NCBI RefSeq assembly: GCF_005144415.1
Contig: NZ_SWJE01000006.1
Coordinates: forward strand, 186,001-250,000
DNA length: 64,000 bases
Direction of reading: 5' to 3'
DNA from: Trinickia terrae
Lineage (GTDB): Bacteria > Pseudomonadota > Gammaproteobacteria > Burkholderiales > Burkholderiaceae
Positions 1 through 7,566 of this stretch are shown here, piece after piece; the first letter of the stretch is position 1, and each line of letters opens with the position of its first letter. The notes under the pieces were generated by a model, which did no database searches, had not been told where the DNA came from, and worked only from the letters and a program-made list of their open reading frames with translations. Made by a program: the position numbers and the translations under genes.

Positions 1-3000
1 TTCACGCAAGCGCTTGAAACGGTCGGCGCGCGCCGCAATCCGGTTTTCCCCTGCGAGCTTGCTGATGAAGGGCTCCGTCATTTTGTAGCCCCAATCGCAG
101 CACAGGCATTCCAGCAACTCGGGCAAGGTGGTGACTGCGGTCTTGTCGTCGAACACCATGCTCTTGATCGCGTACAGGGAGTTGATGGTGGAGCTGAGCG
201 CGATGTAGCAAGGACCATAGATGTTGTATTTGGCCCCACCGCTGTAGAAATCCAAGCCCTTGGCCAAGCAATCGTCCATCAGCGCATTCAGGATCGGAGA
301 CGGGCAATACTGGGTATTGTTGCCGTAGCTCATCAACTGGCCGTTGAACGCCTTGCGGTTGAGCCATTCGAAATGCTGCCGATACAACGCCAGCAACGCA
401 TCGAAGCTTTCGATCTGCTCGGCCGGCCTCGTGGTCAGCGATACCGTTTGGCCGAACAGATAGCTTTGGCCCGCGCTGGAATAGGTCCTGCCTTGATTGA
501 GCGCGCACTCCAGCGGCTGCAACGTGGAAAAGCCGCCTAGCGAGAACCAGTTTTCGCCGGGGAACTGGGGCTCATAGCATCCGTCGCACGCATAGTTCTG
601 CGCCGATTTCATCTCCACGACCGACCGCCACGCCTTATTGTTTTGCAATTGCTCGCCGCCGACGTTGTCGCCGCTGCGCCACAGGCCTTCGATGAGCGTC
701 TCGTCGTTCAACAGGATAGGATGCGCGCCGCCGGAAAGTATCGCGTGCGCGGCTTCCTCCAGAATCTCATCCGGAATGTCCTTGCGGGTACGCAACGACA
801 GGCAGGGCGCATTGAGCGGCAGACGGCCGGACGCGCGTATGAACAGGCGGGTCACGTCGTTATAGGCCGGCTTGGTCTTCGCCATGTCAGTTTCGCCGTC
901 CGCCACGGTTCCGCCGACAGTGATCTGCTGAATCCATTGACCGAGCGAAGCGCCTTGCGGATACGGTCCGGAGCTGCCGCCCATCGCCAAATTGCCGAAC
1001 GGCTGATGGTCTTCCATGAAGATGCGGTTTTGCTGGATCTTTTCGTCGAGCTTGATGTAAAAGGCGTCGATGATCTCTTGCGCTTCGTCGATGCGGATAG
1101 CGTCCCGATCGAGGTAGGGTTGCAGCAGTTGGTCCATGCGGCCGAATGCCGTCGGCTCGCCGTTCAGGTGCAGGCAGGTGTGCAACGTAAAAATGAATTG
1201 CACCGCCTCGACGAAGCTACCGGGTTTTTCCGTCGCCAGCTTGCGCATGCGCCGTTCGATGGCCGTCAGATTCTGCTGCTCCCACGCCTGGCCCGGCTGC
1301 ATGTCTTGCGCCATCTGCTTTGCCAGATCCGCATAGTTCACGAAGTACTCGGAAATACCCTGCAACGCCAACGCCGTCGATTGATAGAGTTCTCGCTGCT
1401 GCTGGGTGGCAGCCTTCTTTTCGTATTGCGCGACCTCGTTCAACAGCCCGCTGAGACCGAGGTCGAGGGCTTTCTGGTAGTCGGGAATGACGTGGCCGAC
1501 GCCGGAGGCTTCGCTCAAGTTGGCAAGAAACCCGTTCAGGCGCTCGGCTTCGCTCAGGTATTTCATCACGTAGCGGCCCTCGCCCAGCGTCAGGTTGGGC
1601 ATGGCGCCGACGATGATTTCCTCTGGGGAGATGCGGAAGGTGTCGGATCCGTACACCACGGTCCCTTCCTCTTCCTTCGCCGCGGAATACGGGATCAGGC
1701 GGCCGTCGCTCAAGCGAATGCGCCGGCCGCGGAAACCGTATTCCGGCGACGTGAACAGGTGCAGGCTCAGGCGGATCGCCCAGCCCTTGCGCACCATGAT
1801 GGATTCCTGCATGACGTCGGCGGACTTGCCGGGCAAATCGAACTGCGCCATGTAGTACGCGATGTCGTGCTCGATTTCTTCCTGCTTGCGGTTGAAGTAC
1901 CAATTGTCCTGCCAAAGCGAGAAGGCATTTTCCAACAGGCTGAGTATCCGGTTCGACGGCGCCTCGAAATAGTCGCTGCGTTTATTCAGCTTGGTCGCCA
2001 TGTTGAACAGGTAGTTGCTATGGTTGTAGTACATCAATCCGTTGTCGGAGGCGACCGTGAAGTGACGGTCCAGCCTCGACCAGTCGACGCCCGGAAATCT
2101 GTCCCACGTGCCGCGATTCAACGCATCGAAGTTGTTGGCGTAGGTGTTGTCATCCAGCAACCCGAGATCCTGCAGGCTGGGAACGTAGAAGAATCCGCCC
2201 AGGTCCGACCGCAGATGATTGAACAGACGGTCGTTCATGAAGCCGTGGACGGCGCCGATCTGGTTTTGCATGACATCCTCGAGGATGCCGATCTCCTTGG
2301 CAAAGCCGGCAAAATAGATGCCTTCCTCATCGGCGGCAGTCACGGACTTCGGATTGCGAAAGGAACTGCTGGTGTGCGCATTGCCGAAAGGAAGACCCAG
2401 GCGCAGCACCGGCGTGGTGTTGCCGAACTGGTCCTGCACGCGCGATGCCTTGATATGCGAGCGGGTATCGCGGTCGGGGATGATGGTGTCGTCAGTTTTT
2501 CTGCCGATCAGATCTTCGATTTGATCCTCCGACATCATGTTGATTTGATCCCAGTTGATCAGGAACCGCTGCGACAGCACGAACGACGCGCCGAAGTGCT
2601 CGACATCTTCCACGCCGACAATCGAATGTTTCGCGAGCGAGATCGGATCGGACGGATTGTTCAGGTTCTCGGCAAAGCGGCAACCGAGCACCCTGCCGCC
2701 GTTCGGCTTGTCGCTGTCCCCCGATTTGCTGGCCGCGCTTTGATGAAACGATTCACGGGTATTTTCATGCAGCCAGTTCTCGGTCAATTTCAGCACGATG
2801 TCGCACGCTTTAGCGTCGTCGCTCTTGATGTGGAACCAGAGGTTTGCCTCCGAATCCTTGAAGTTGCCGTTGGATGCACCGAAGACCTTCGAGCGATGGG
2901 GATGATTTTCCTGCGGGTAGCGCAACCGCATCCCCTTGGGGAGGGGCATCTTCTCTTGCTCGCAGATCAGTGCCCAGTTTTCGAAGGACACGCCGGCGAC

Positions 3001-3204
3001 CAGCGTGGTGTTCTTGCTACCGAGTCGCGGGTCGGTATTGATCTTGCGCCTGACCTCCTGCATCAGCATCGCAAGCTCGCTTTTGGCAATCGGCCTTTTG
3101 AGCCAGAAACTCGAAAAGATCGCGAAAGGCGCGGGATATACCAGGCCGCGTTGTGTATGTTTCCAAACCTCGGTGAACCGCTCATTGAATGTCAGTTCTT
3201 TCAT
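1..3204 (-). CDS. DyP-type peroxidase / glycyl radical enzyme fusion protein (3' end beyond window)
   Basis: The frame is open for 1068 codons from ATG 3204 to the window edge, with an AAGGAAA ribosome site just upstream. Residues about 20-320 look like a DyP haem peroxidase. The FAENLNNP stretch (177-184) sits where DyPs have F-x-D-G-T-x-NP, so the catalytic Asp is replaced by Glu179. His250 (RSHIKAS) fits the proximal haem ligand, followed by VLRLGLPFG and GIYFAGFAKEI as in the family. Residues about 440-1068 are a pyruvate-formate-lyase-family domain: LPLNAPCLSLR near 795-805, an LLNDE motif, and the catalytic loop CDGCYEP with Cys876 and Glu878. That GCxEP form is typical of glycyl-radical lyases and dehydratases such as CutC, not of PFL itself. 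The glycyl-radical loop should lie roughly 120-150 residues further on, outside the window, as should any radical-SAM activase. The substrate is unknown. The fusion itself is read directly; the family assignments come from motifs. Confidence 0.82.
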   Translation of the reverse strand, partial: MKELTFNERFTEVWKHTQRGLVYPAPFAIFSSFWLKRPIAKSELAMLMQEVRRKINTDPRLGSKNTTLVAGVSFENWALICEQEKMPLPKGMRLRYPQENHPHRSKVFGASNGNFKDSEANLWFHIKSDDAKACDIVLKLTENWLHENTRESFHQSAASKSGDSDKPNGGRVLGCRFAENLNNPSDPISLAKHSIVGVEDVEHFGASFVLSQRFLINWDQINMMSEDQIEDLIGRKTDDTIIPDRDTRSHIKASRVQDQFGNTTPVLRLGLPFGNAHTSSSFRNPKSVTAADEEGIYFAGFAKEIGILEDVMQNQIGAVHGFMNDRLFNHLRSDLGGFFYVPSLQDLGLLDDNTYANNFDALNRGTWDRFPGVDWSRLDRHFTVASDNGLMYYNHSNYLFNMATKLNKRSDYFEAPSNRILSLLENAFSLWQDNWYFNRKQEEIEHDIAYYMAQFDLPGKSADVMQESIMVRKGWAIRLSLHLFTSPEYGFRGRRIRLSDGRLIPYSAAKEEEGTVVYGSDTFRISPEEIIVGAMPNLTLGEGRYVMKYLSEAERLNGFLANLSEASGVGHVIPDYQKALDLGLSGLLNEVAQYEKKAATQQQRELYQSTALALQGISEYFVNYADLAKQMAQDMQPGQAWEQQNLTAIERRMRKLATEKPGSFVEAVQFIFTLHTCLHLNGEPTAFGRMDQLLQPYLDRDAIRIDEAQEIIDAFYIKLDEKIQQNRIFMEDHQPFGNLAMGGSSGPYPQGASLGQWIQQITVGGTVADGETDMAKTKPAYNDVTRLFIRASGRLPLNAPCLSLRTRKDIPDEILEEAAHAILSGGAHPILLNDETLIEGLWRSGDNVGGEQLQNNKAWRSVVEMKSAQNYACDGCYEPQFPGENWFSLGGFSTLQPLECALNQGRTYSSAGQSYLFGQTVSLTTRPAEQIESFDALLALYRQHFEWLNRKAFNGQLMSYGNNTQYCPSPILNALMDDCLAKGLDFYSGGAKYNIYGPCYIALSSTINSLYAIKSMVFDDKTAVTTLPELLECLCCDWGYKMTEPFISKLAGENRIAARADRFKRLRE

Positions 3205-4030
3205 GATCGTATTTCCTTGTTGTGGGTGCGATTTTCAGAAACCTATCGAAGTTGCTACTGGCCGGACAATGGGTTTTGTTTCGATAAACATTTCGGAACG
3301 AGCACGATCGATATGATAAGGATTGCACTACGAATGAATCGGGTAGAACTGTTCGTCGTGAGTGTGTCGGGCGCCGTTGTTTTTCATCTGCCCTTTTCCG
3401 AGGAGGAACGAACGACGTGCTTGCGCCGAGCCCCCGAATCCGGGCAGCGAGTGCCGCCCAAAGTATGGATGAAATATTCCGTTCCAAAACTGGTAGAGGT
3501 GACAGGTTCAGAAGACGCCGTGCGCCGCCATTGAGCGGGTATACGGAACGTAAACGCTATGCGGCGCGCCGTGACCCAACGGGGACAGCCAAACGAGCCT
3601 CCAACCAATCGATTCCCCAGATAAAAACGAAAGAAAATTGAAATTATCAGGCGGAGGCTCGTCGATACTAGCAAGTGCAGACTTATATTCTCGACTGCTT
3701 ATCGTTTAAAACCACGGCCGCCGAACTTTCGAGCCAAGACACGAGCGCGAGACGCCCCTTGCACTCGCATGAATATCTCCATAAAAACATGGATTTATCG
3801 ACGTTTTTCACGATATGACACAAAAAGTGCGGTCTTTTTTGTATCTAGAGCGGGTCGATGCAAAAGTGCCGTCTTTTTTGTATGTCGACAGCCATCAACC
3901 CCACCCCCAGTGGTGCCTTCTCGCATATCGTCAGAATCCGATATAAGATTCGACCAACAGCGATCCAAGCGACGCGCCCCGCCCCGGCGGCGAACGCCGT
4001 TTGCGCTGGTTAGTAACCCAAGCCTGACCC
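3205..4030. other. 826-base intergenic region
   Basis: This gap separates the peroxidase-radical enzyme gene (minus) from the ArsR gene (plus) and should hold both promoters. It is less G/C-rich than its surroundings, with A/T-rich stretches near 3615-3720 and 3775-3845. Short open frames on both strands lack ribosome sites and family features, so I call no gene. The only clear structure is the direct repeat at 3822-3883. I saw no convincing FNR-type TTGAT-N4-ATCAA site, although one would suit an oxygen-sensitive radical enzyme. Confidence 0.6.
3822..3883. repeat. Two direct copies of a 22-23 bp motif
   Basis: Copies at 3822-3844 and 3862-3883 read AAAAGTGC, then G or C, then GTCTTTTTTGTAT, with matching bases 39 bp apart. 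They differ at essentially one position in the shared 22 bases. Their place about 150-200 bp before the ArsR gene suggests a regulator site, but no known operator is recognised. Confidence 0.55.
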
Positions 4031-4336
4031 ATGACGACGATAGACATCGACGCAATCCACAAAGCCCTTGCGAATCCTGTGCGCCGCGAGATCCTCGCTG
4101 CGCTCAAGGAGCCGTCGGCCCGCTTTCCCGAGCAGGTGCTGTCGCTCGAGCACGGCGTCTGCGCCAGCGCGATCAACGGCAGCTGCGGCCTGTCGCAATC
4201 GACGGTCTCCGCGCACCTTGCGGTGCTGCAAAGCGCGGGGCTCGTCAGTACGCAGCGCATCGGCCAGTGGGTGTTCTTCAAGCGCAACGAAGCCGTCATC
4301 CAGGCGTTCCTCGAAGCGCTGCACACGGACCTTTAA
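4031..4336 (+). CDS. ArsR-family winged-helix repressor
   Basis: This 101-residue protein has the size and layout of ArsR/SmtB regulators. It opens with ALANPVRREILAAL (12-25), the family's first helices, and its recognition helix is LSQSTVSAHLAVLQ (54-67), followed by a wing ending VFFKRNE. Cys44 and Cys52 flank the start of the DNA-reading region and could be the sensor for a metal, electrophile or oxidant; that is inference. It lies 80 bp upstream of the Old Yellow Enzyme gene on the same strand and probably represses it, as Old Yellow Enzymes are often controlled by electrophile-sensing regulators. The ribosome site is weak. Confidence 0.85.
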   Translation: MTTIDIDAIHKALANPVRREILAALKEPSARFPEQVLSLEHGVCASAINGSCGLSQSTVSAHLAVLQSAGLVSTQRIGQWVFFKRNEAVIQAFLEALHTDL

Positions 4337-4416
4337 CGCCCGCGTGCGGCATTCCCGATAGTCATCGTTTGATCCGAAGAGGGCGGGCTTATGCCTGCCG
4401 AAGAGAGAAAATTGCC

Positions 4417-5475
4417 ATGCCGACCCTATTCGATCCGCTGCAACTTGGCGAGCTGACCCTGCCGAACCGCATCATCATGGCGCCGCTCACGCGCCAGCGC
4501 GCCGGCGACGAGCGCCTGCCCAACGCGCTGATGGCGCAGTACTACGCCGAGCGCGCGAGCGCCGGCCTGATCCTGACCGAAGCGACCGCGGTCACGCCGC
4601 AAGGCGTCGGCTATGCGGCGACGCCGGGCATCTGGTCGCAGGAGCAAGTGGAAGGCTGGAAGCTCGTCACCGATGCCGTTCACGCCAAAGGCGGCAAGAT
4701 CATGCTGCAACTGTGGCACGTGGGCCGCGTGTCGCACCCGCTCTTCCTGGACGGCGAGCTGCCGGTCGCGCCGAGCGCGATCGCACCGCAAGGCCATGTG
4801 AGCCTCGTGCGGCCAGAGACGCCCTACGTGACGCCGCGCGCGCTCGGCACCGAAGAAATCCCCGGCATCGTCGAGGCGTTCCGGCGCGGCGCCGAAAACG
4901 CGAAGGCCGCCGGTTTCGACGGCGTCGAAGTGCATGCCGCCAACGGCTACCTGCTCGACCAGTTCCTGCAGGACAGCACGAACCAGCGCACCGATGCCTA
5001 CGGCGGCACGATCGAGAATCGCGCGCGCCTGATCCTCGAGATCGCCGACGCGTGCATCGGCATCTGGGGCGCCGGCCGTGTCGGCGTGCACCTCGCGCCG
5101 CGCGGCGACGCACACACGATGGGCGATTCCGATCCGGCAGCCACATTCGGCTATCTGGCGCGCGAGCTCGGCAAGCGCAAGATCGCGTTCCTCTGCGTGC
5201 GCGAATCGCTCGGCGACAAGCGCATCGGCCACGTGCTGAAAGCGGAGTTCGGCGGCGTCTATATCGCCAACGAGAAGTTCACGAAGGAAACGGCGCAGCA
5301 GTCGCTCGACGCGGGCGAAGCCGATGCGGTCGCGTGGGGTCAGCTCTTCATCGCGAATCCGGATCTGCCGAAGCGCTTCGAGCTCGATGCGCCGCTCAAC
5401 CAGCCGAACCCCGCGACGTACTACGCGGAAGGCGCGACCGGTTATACGGACTACCCGGCGCTGGAAATGGCGTGA
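4417..5475 (+). CDS. Old Yellow Enzyme family alkene reductase (NemA-like)
   Basis: A 352-residue FMN-dependent NAD(P)H:ene reductase that should reduce activated C=C bonds of enones, maleimides or nitro compounds. The start PTLFDPLQLGELTLPNRIIMAPLTR is family-typical, and MLQLWHVGRVSH (96-107) and HAANGYLLDQFLQ (173-185) follow. His173 and Asn176 are the ligand-binding pair that positions the substrate carbonyl, and Tyr178 is nearby. The C-terminal part GEADAVAWGQLFIANPDL carries the phosphate-binding region. The ATG at 4417 is chosen because the protein then has the usual length and a GAGAG ribosome site precedes it; the frame is open further upstream but overlaps the ArsR gene. Probably co-regulated with that gene. 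Confidence 0.92.
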   Translation: MPTLFDPLQLGELTLPNRIIMAPLTRQRAGDERLPNALMAQYYAERASAGLILTEATAVTPQGVGYAATPGIWSQEQVEGWKLVTDAVHAKGGKIMLQLWHVGRVSHPLFLDGELPVAPSAIAPQGHVSLVRPETPYVTPRALGTEEIPGIVEAFRRGAENAKAAGFDGVEVHAANGYLLDQFLQDSTNQRTDAYGGTIENRARLILEIADACIGIWGAGRVGVHLAPRGDAHTMGDSDPAATFGYLARELGKRKIAFLCVRESLGDKRIGHVLKAEFGGVYIANEKFTKETAQQSLDAGEADAVAWGQLFIANPDLPKRFELDAPLNQPNPATYYAEGATGYTDYPALEMA

Positions 5476-5512
5476 CGCGGTAGCAGCGTAGTCACGGAGT
5501 GCAACAGCAACA

Positions 5513-5541
5513 GCGGCGCGCGGCTACAAACCGCGCGCCGC
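5513..5541. terminator. Strong stem-loop between convergent genes
   Basis: Perfect 11-bp arms GCGGCGCGCGG (5513-5523) and CCGCGCGCCGC (5531-5541) enclose a 7-base loop. It lies between the convergent Old Yellow Enzyme and VOC genes, so it could end transcription from either side. There is no T-run. Confidence 0.6.
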
Positions 5542-5548
5542 GATGCAT

Positions 5549-6010
5549 TCAGGCCCACCCTTCGATCTTCACGCCGCCTGCCTGCTCGGCTTCCTCACGC
5601 GACACTTTGCGCACCGTCTGCCCGAAGCTCCAGACGTGCCCTTCGGGATCGCGCGCGGCATAGACGCGATCGCCGTAGAACTGATCCTCCGGCTCGCGCG
5701 TGATGACGGCGCCCGCCGCGCGCGCCCGCGCGCAATGCGCGTCGATGCCCTCCTTCAACTGCACGTGGACCGCCTGCGTATTGCGGCCATCGACCGACGC
5801 GGGGCTCGCCGACACGCCCCAGCCCTCCGTACAGATCATCACGTAGCCGTCGCCGAAGCGCATCTCCGAGTGGCCGAGCCGGCCATTCTTCTCGGTGACG
5901 ACGAGCGTGCGCTCGAAGCCGAACGCCTTCTCGAGCCAGTCGAGCGCGGCGAACGGGTCCTTGTAGAACACGGCGGAGCCGAAAGTCGGGCGGCGGAACG
6001 GGTCTTCCAT
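5549..6010 (-). CDS. VOC / glyoxalase-like protein (PhnB type)
   Basis: A 153-residue single-fold VOC-superfamily protein. AVFYKDPFAALDWLEKAFGFE (14-34) is the typical opening strand and helix, followed by RLGHSEMRFGDGYVMI and, near the end, GDRVYAARDPEGHVWSFGQ, the usual closing motif of PhnB/glyoxalase-like proteins. Members include dioxygenases, isomerases and antibiotic-binding proteins, so the substrate cannot be named. ATG 6010 has a GGAGA ribosome site. It converges with the Old Yellow Enzyme gene and diverges from the double-HTH LysR gene across 242 bp, where a shared promoter is likely. Confidence 0.85.
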   Translation of the reverse strand: MEDPFRRPTFGSAVFYKDPFAALDWLEKAFGFERTLVVTEKNGRLGHSEMRFGDGYVMICTEGWGVSASPASVDGRNTQAVHVQLKEGIDAHCARARAAGAVITREPEDQFYGDRVYAARDPEGHVWSFGQTVRKVSREEAEQAGGVKIEGWA

Positions 6011-6252
6011 GAATGTCTCCGGTCGATCATAGTTAGCGCTTTAGCGCCTTACTCTGGCCCCATGCAGAGCTTGGCCGACGAAAGCGTCGATCTTCAACGT
6101 TGTAGTGAAGACATTCGCCGAACTCAAGGCCTGGCGCGCATCGAAGACGGGATAAACAGAACAGATACCGCCAGAACCCACTCTCAACCGGGCCATGCCC
6201 GCTGCGCCGCGAGCGCGCCTGCCGCTATACTTCCCGGCACACGAGGCCCCCC

Positions 6253-7500
6253 ATGAAAGAAAACGAACCCTTGAACCTCGCCTATCTGCGGGCCGTGCAG
6301 GTCGTCGCCGAGACCGGCAGCGTGAGCCGCGCGGCCACCGCCCTCTTTCGCGCGCAATCCGCGGTGACGAGAGCCGTGCAGGAAATCGAAACGGCGCTCG
6401 GCGAGACGCTCTTCGATCGCAAGCCATCGGGCATGCTGCCCACGCCCGTTTGCCGCGTGGTGCTCAAGCGCGGCGAGCGCGTCTTTGCCGAGCTCGAAGC
6501 GCTCGCGCGCTGGCGCGGCGCGCGCGTATCGGCGCGGCGCCCGGTCGGCGAAGGGGCCGTGCCCCCCTACCTGCTCAATTCGCGGCGGCTCGAATTGTTC
6601 TCGGCGCTGGCGCGCCACAAGCACATGCCGAGCGCCGCGCGCGCGCTCGGCATCACCCAGCCCGCGGTGAGCAGCGCCATCCGCATCCTCGAGACCGGCG
6701 CGGGGCTTCCCCTCTTCCATCGCAACCCGCGCGGCCTGTTGCTGACGAGCGACGGCGAGACCTTCCTGCTGCACGTGCGCCGCGCGCTGAACGAGCTGCG
6801 CCACGTCTCGGACGACGTCGCGGCGCTGCGCGGCAGCATCCAGGGGCGCGTGACGGTCGGCGCGCTGCCGCTTGGCCGCACGCTGATCCTGCCTGAAGCG
6901 ATTGCGAGGGTCATCGCCCAGTATCCGGGCGTGAAGGTGGCGACGGACGAAAGCGCCTACGAAACGCTGGTGGCCGGCCTGCGCGCGGGCGACATCGATT
7001 TCATCCTTGGCGCGCTGCGCCCGAACGACGCCGCGAGCGGCCTCGAAAACGAGAAGCTGATGTCCGAGGATCTGGTGGTGCTGGCGCGGCGCGATCATCC
7101 GCTCGCCGCCGCGCGCGGCCTGACCGCCAAGGATCTCGTGGACGCGCAATGGATCCTGCCGCGCAGCCATGCGCCGTCGCGTGGCCTGTTCGAGGCGCTG
7201 TTCAAGCGGATGAAGACCCGGCCGCCGACGCCGACCATCGAAACGGCCGATCTTGCCGTCATTCGCGGCCTGTTGCTGCATACGGACATGATCGCCGCGC
7301 TGTCGGCGCAGCAATTGCACTACGAACGCGAGTCCGGGCAGCTCGCGGTGCTCGACGTGCCGATGCGCAACACGACGCGGGACATCGGCTTGACGGTGCG
7401 CGCCGGAACAACGCCGTCTCCCGCCGCGCGGGCGCTGATCGACGCGATCCGGCTGGTGGCGAGCGACGTGGCGCGCAAGATGCGCGACGCCCAGCGCTAG
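6253..7500 (+). CDS. LysR-type regulator with two tandem N-terminal HTH domains
   Basis: At 415 residues it is about 110 longer than an ordinary LysR regulator. The extra length is a second DNA-binding domain. HTH 1 is about 10-67 (AETGSVSRAATALFRAQSAVTRAVQEIE, then LFDRKPSGMLPT). HTH 2 is about 111-170 (ALARHKHMPSAARALGITQPAVSSAIRILE, then LFHRNPRGLLLTSDG). Both keep the LysR helix-turn-helix and wing. A normal substrate-binding domain follows (about 197-400), starting GRVTVGALPLGRTLILPEAI. The inducer is unknown. It is divergent from the VOC gene and convergent with the EIIC-EAL gene. Confidence 0.88.
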   Translation: MKENEPLNLAYLRAVQVVAETGSVSRAATALFRAQSAVTRAVQEIETALGETLFDRKPSGMLPTPVCRVVLKRGERVFAELEALARWRGARVSARRPVGEGAVPPYLLNSRRLELFSALARHKHMPSAARALGITQPAVSSAIRILETGAGLPLFHRNPRGLLLTSDGETFLLHVRRALNELRHVSDDVAALRGSIQGRVTVGALPLGRTLILPEAIARVIAQYPGVKVATDESAYETLVAGLRAGDIDFILGALRPNDAASGLENEKLMSEDLVVLARRDHPLAAARGLTAKDLVDAQWILPRSHAPSRGLFEALFKRMKTRPPTPTIETADLAVIRGLLLHTDMIAALSAQQLHYERESGQLAVLDVPMRNTTRDIGLTVRAGTTPSPAARALIDAIRLVASDVARKMRDAQR

Positions 7501-7566
7501 GAGGCGTGCGGATCGAACATCCGGCTCTGCCTGGCGATGTGCGGCGGCGACGGGCTCGCGTCCGCG

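Noticed and set aside
643-3534. A 963-codon open frame on the plus strand
   Set aside because: It lies antisense to the peroxidase/radical-enzyme gene, has no domain features and is rich in Arg, Val, His and Gln as expected of a shadow frame in G/C-rich DNA. The minus-strand frame carries conserved motifs.
3334-3674. Short frames on both strands in the first intergenic region
   Set aside because: No ribosome site, no recognisable domain and conflicting frames.
3824-3832. AAGTGCGGT, identical to the core Haemophilus DNA-uptake signal
   Set aside because: A single 9-mer in a Burkholderia-like genome. The second repeat copy differs at the key position, so this is chance.
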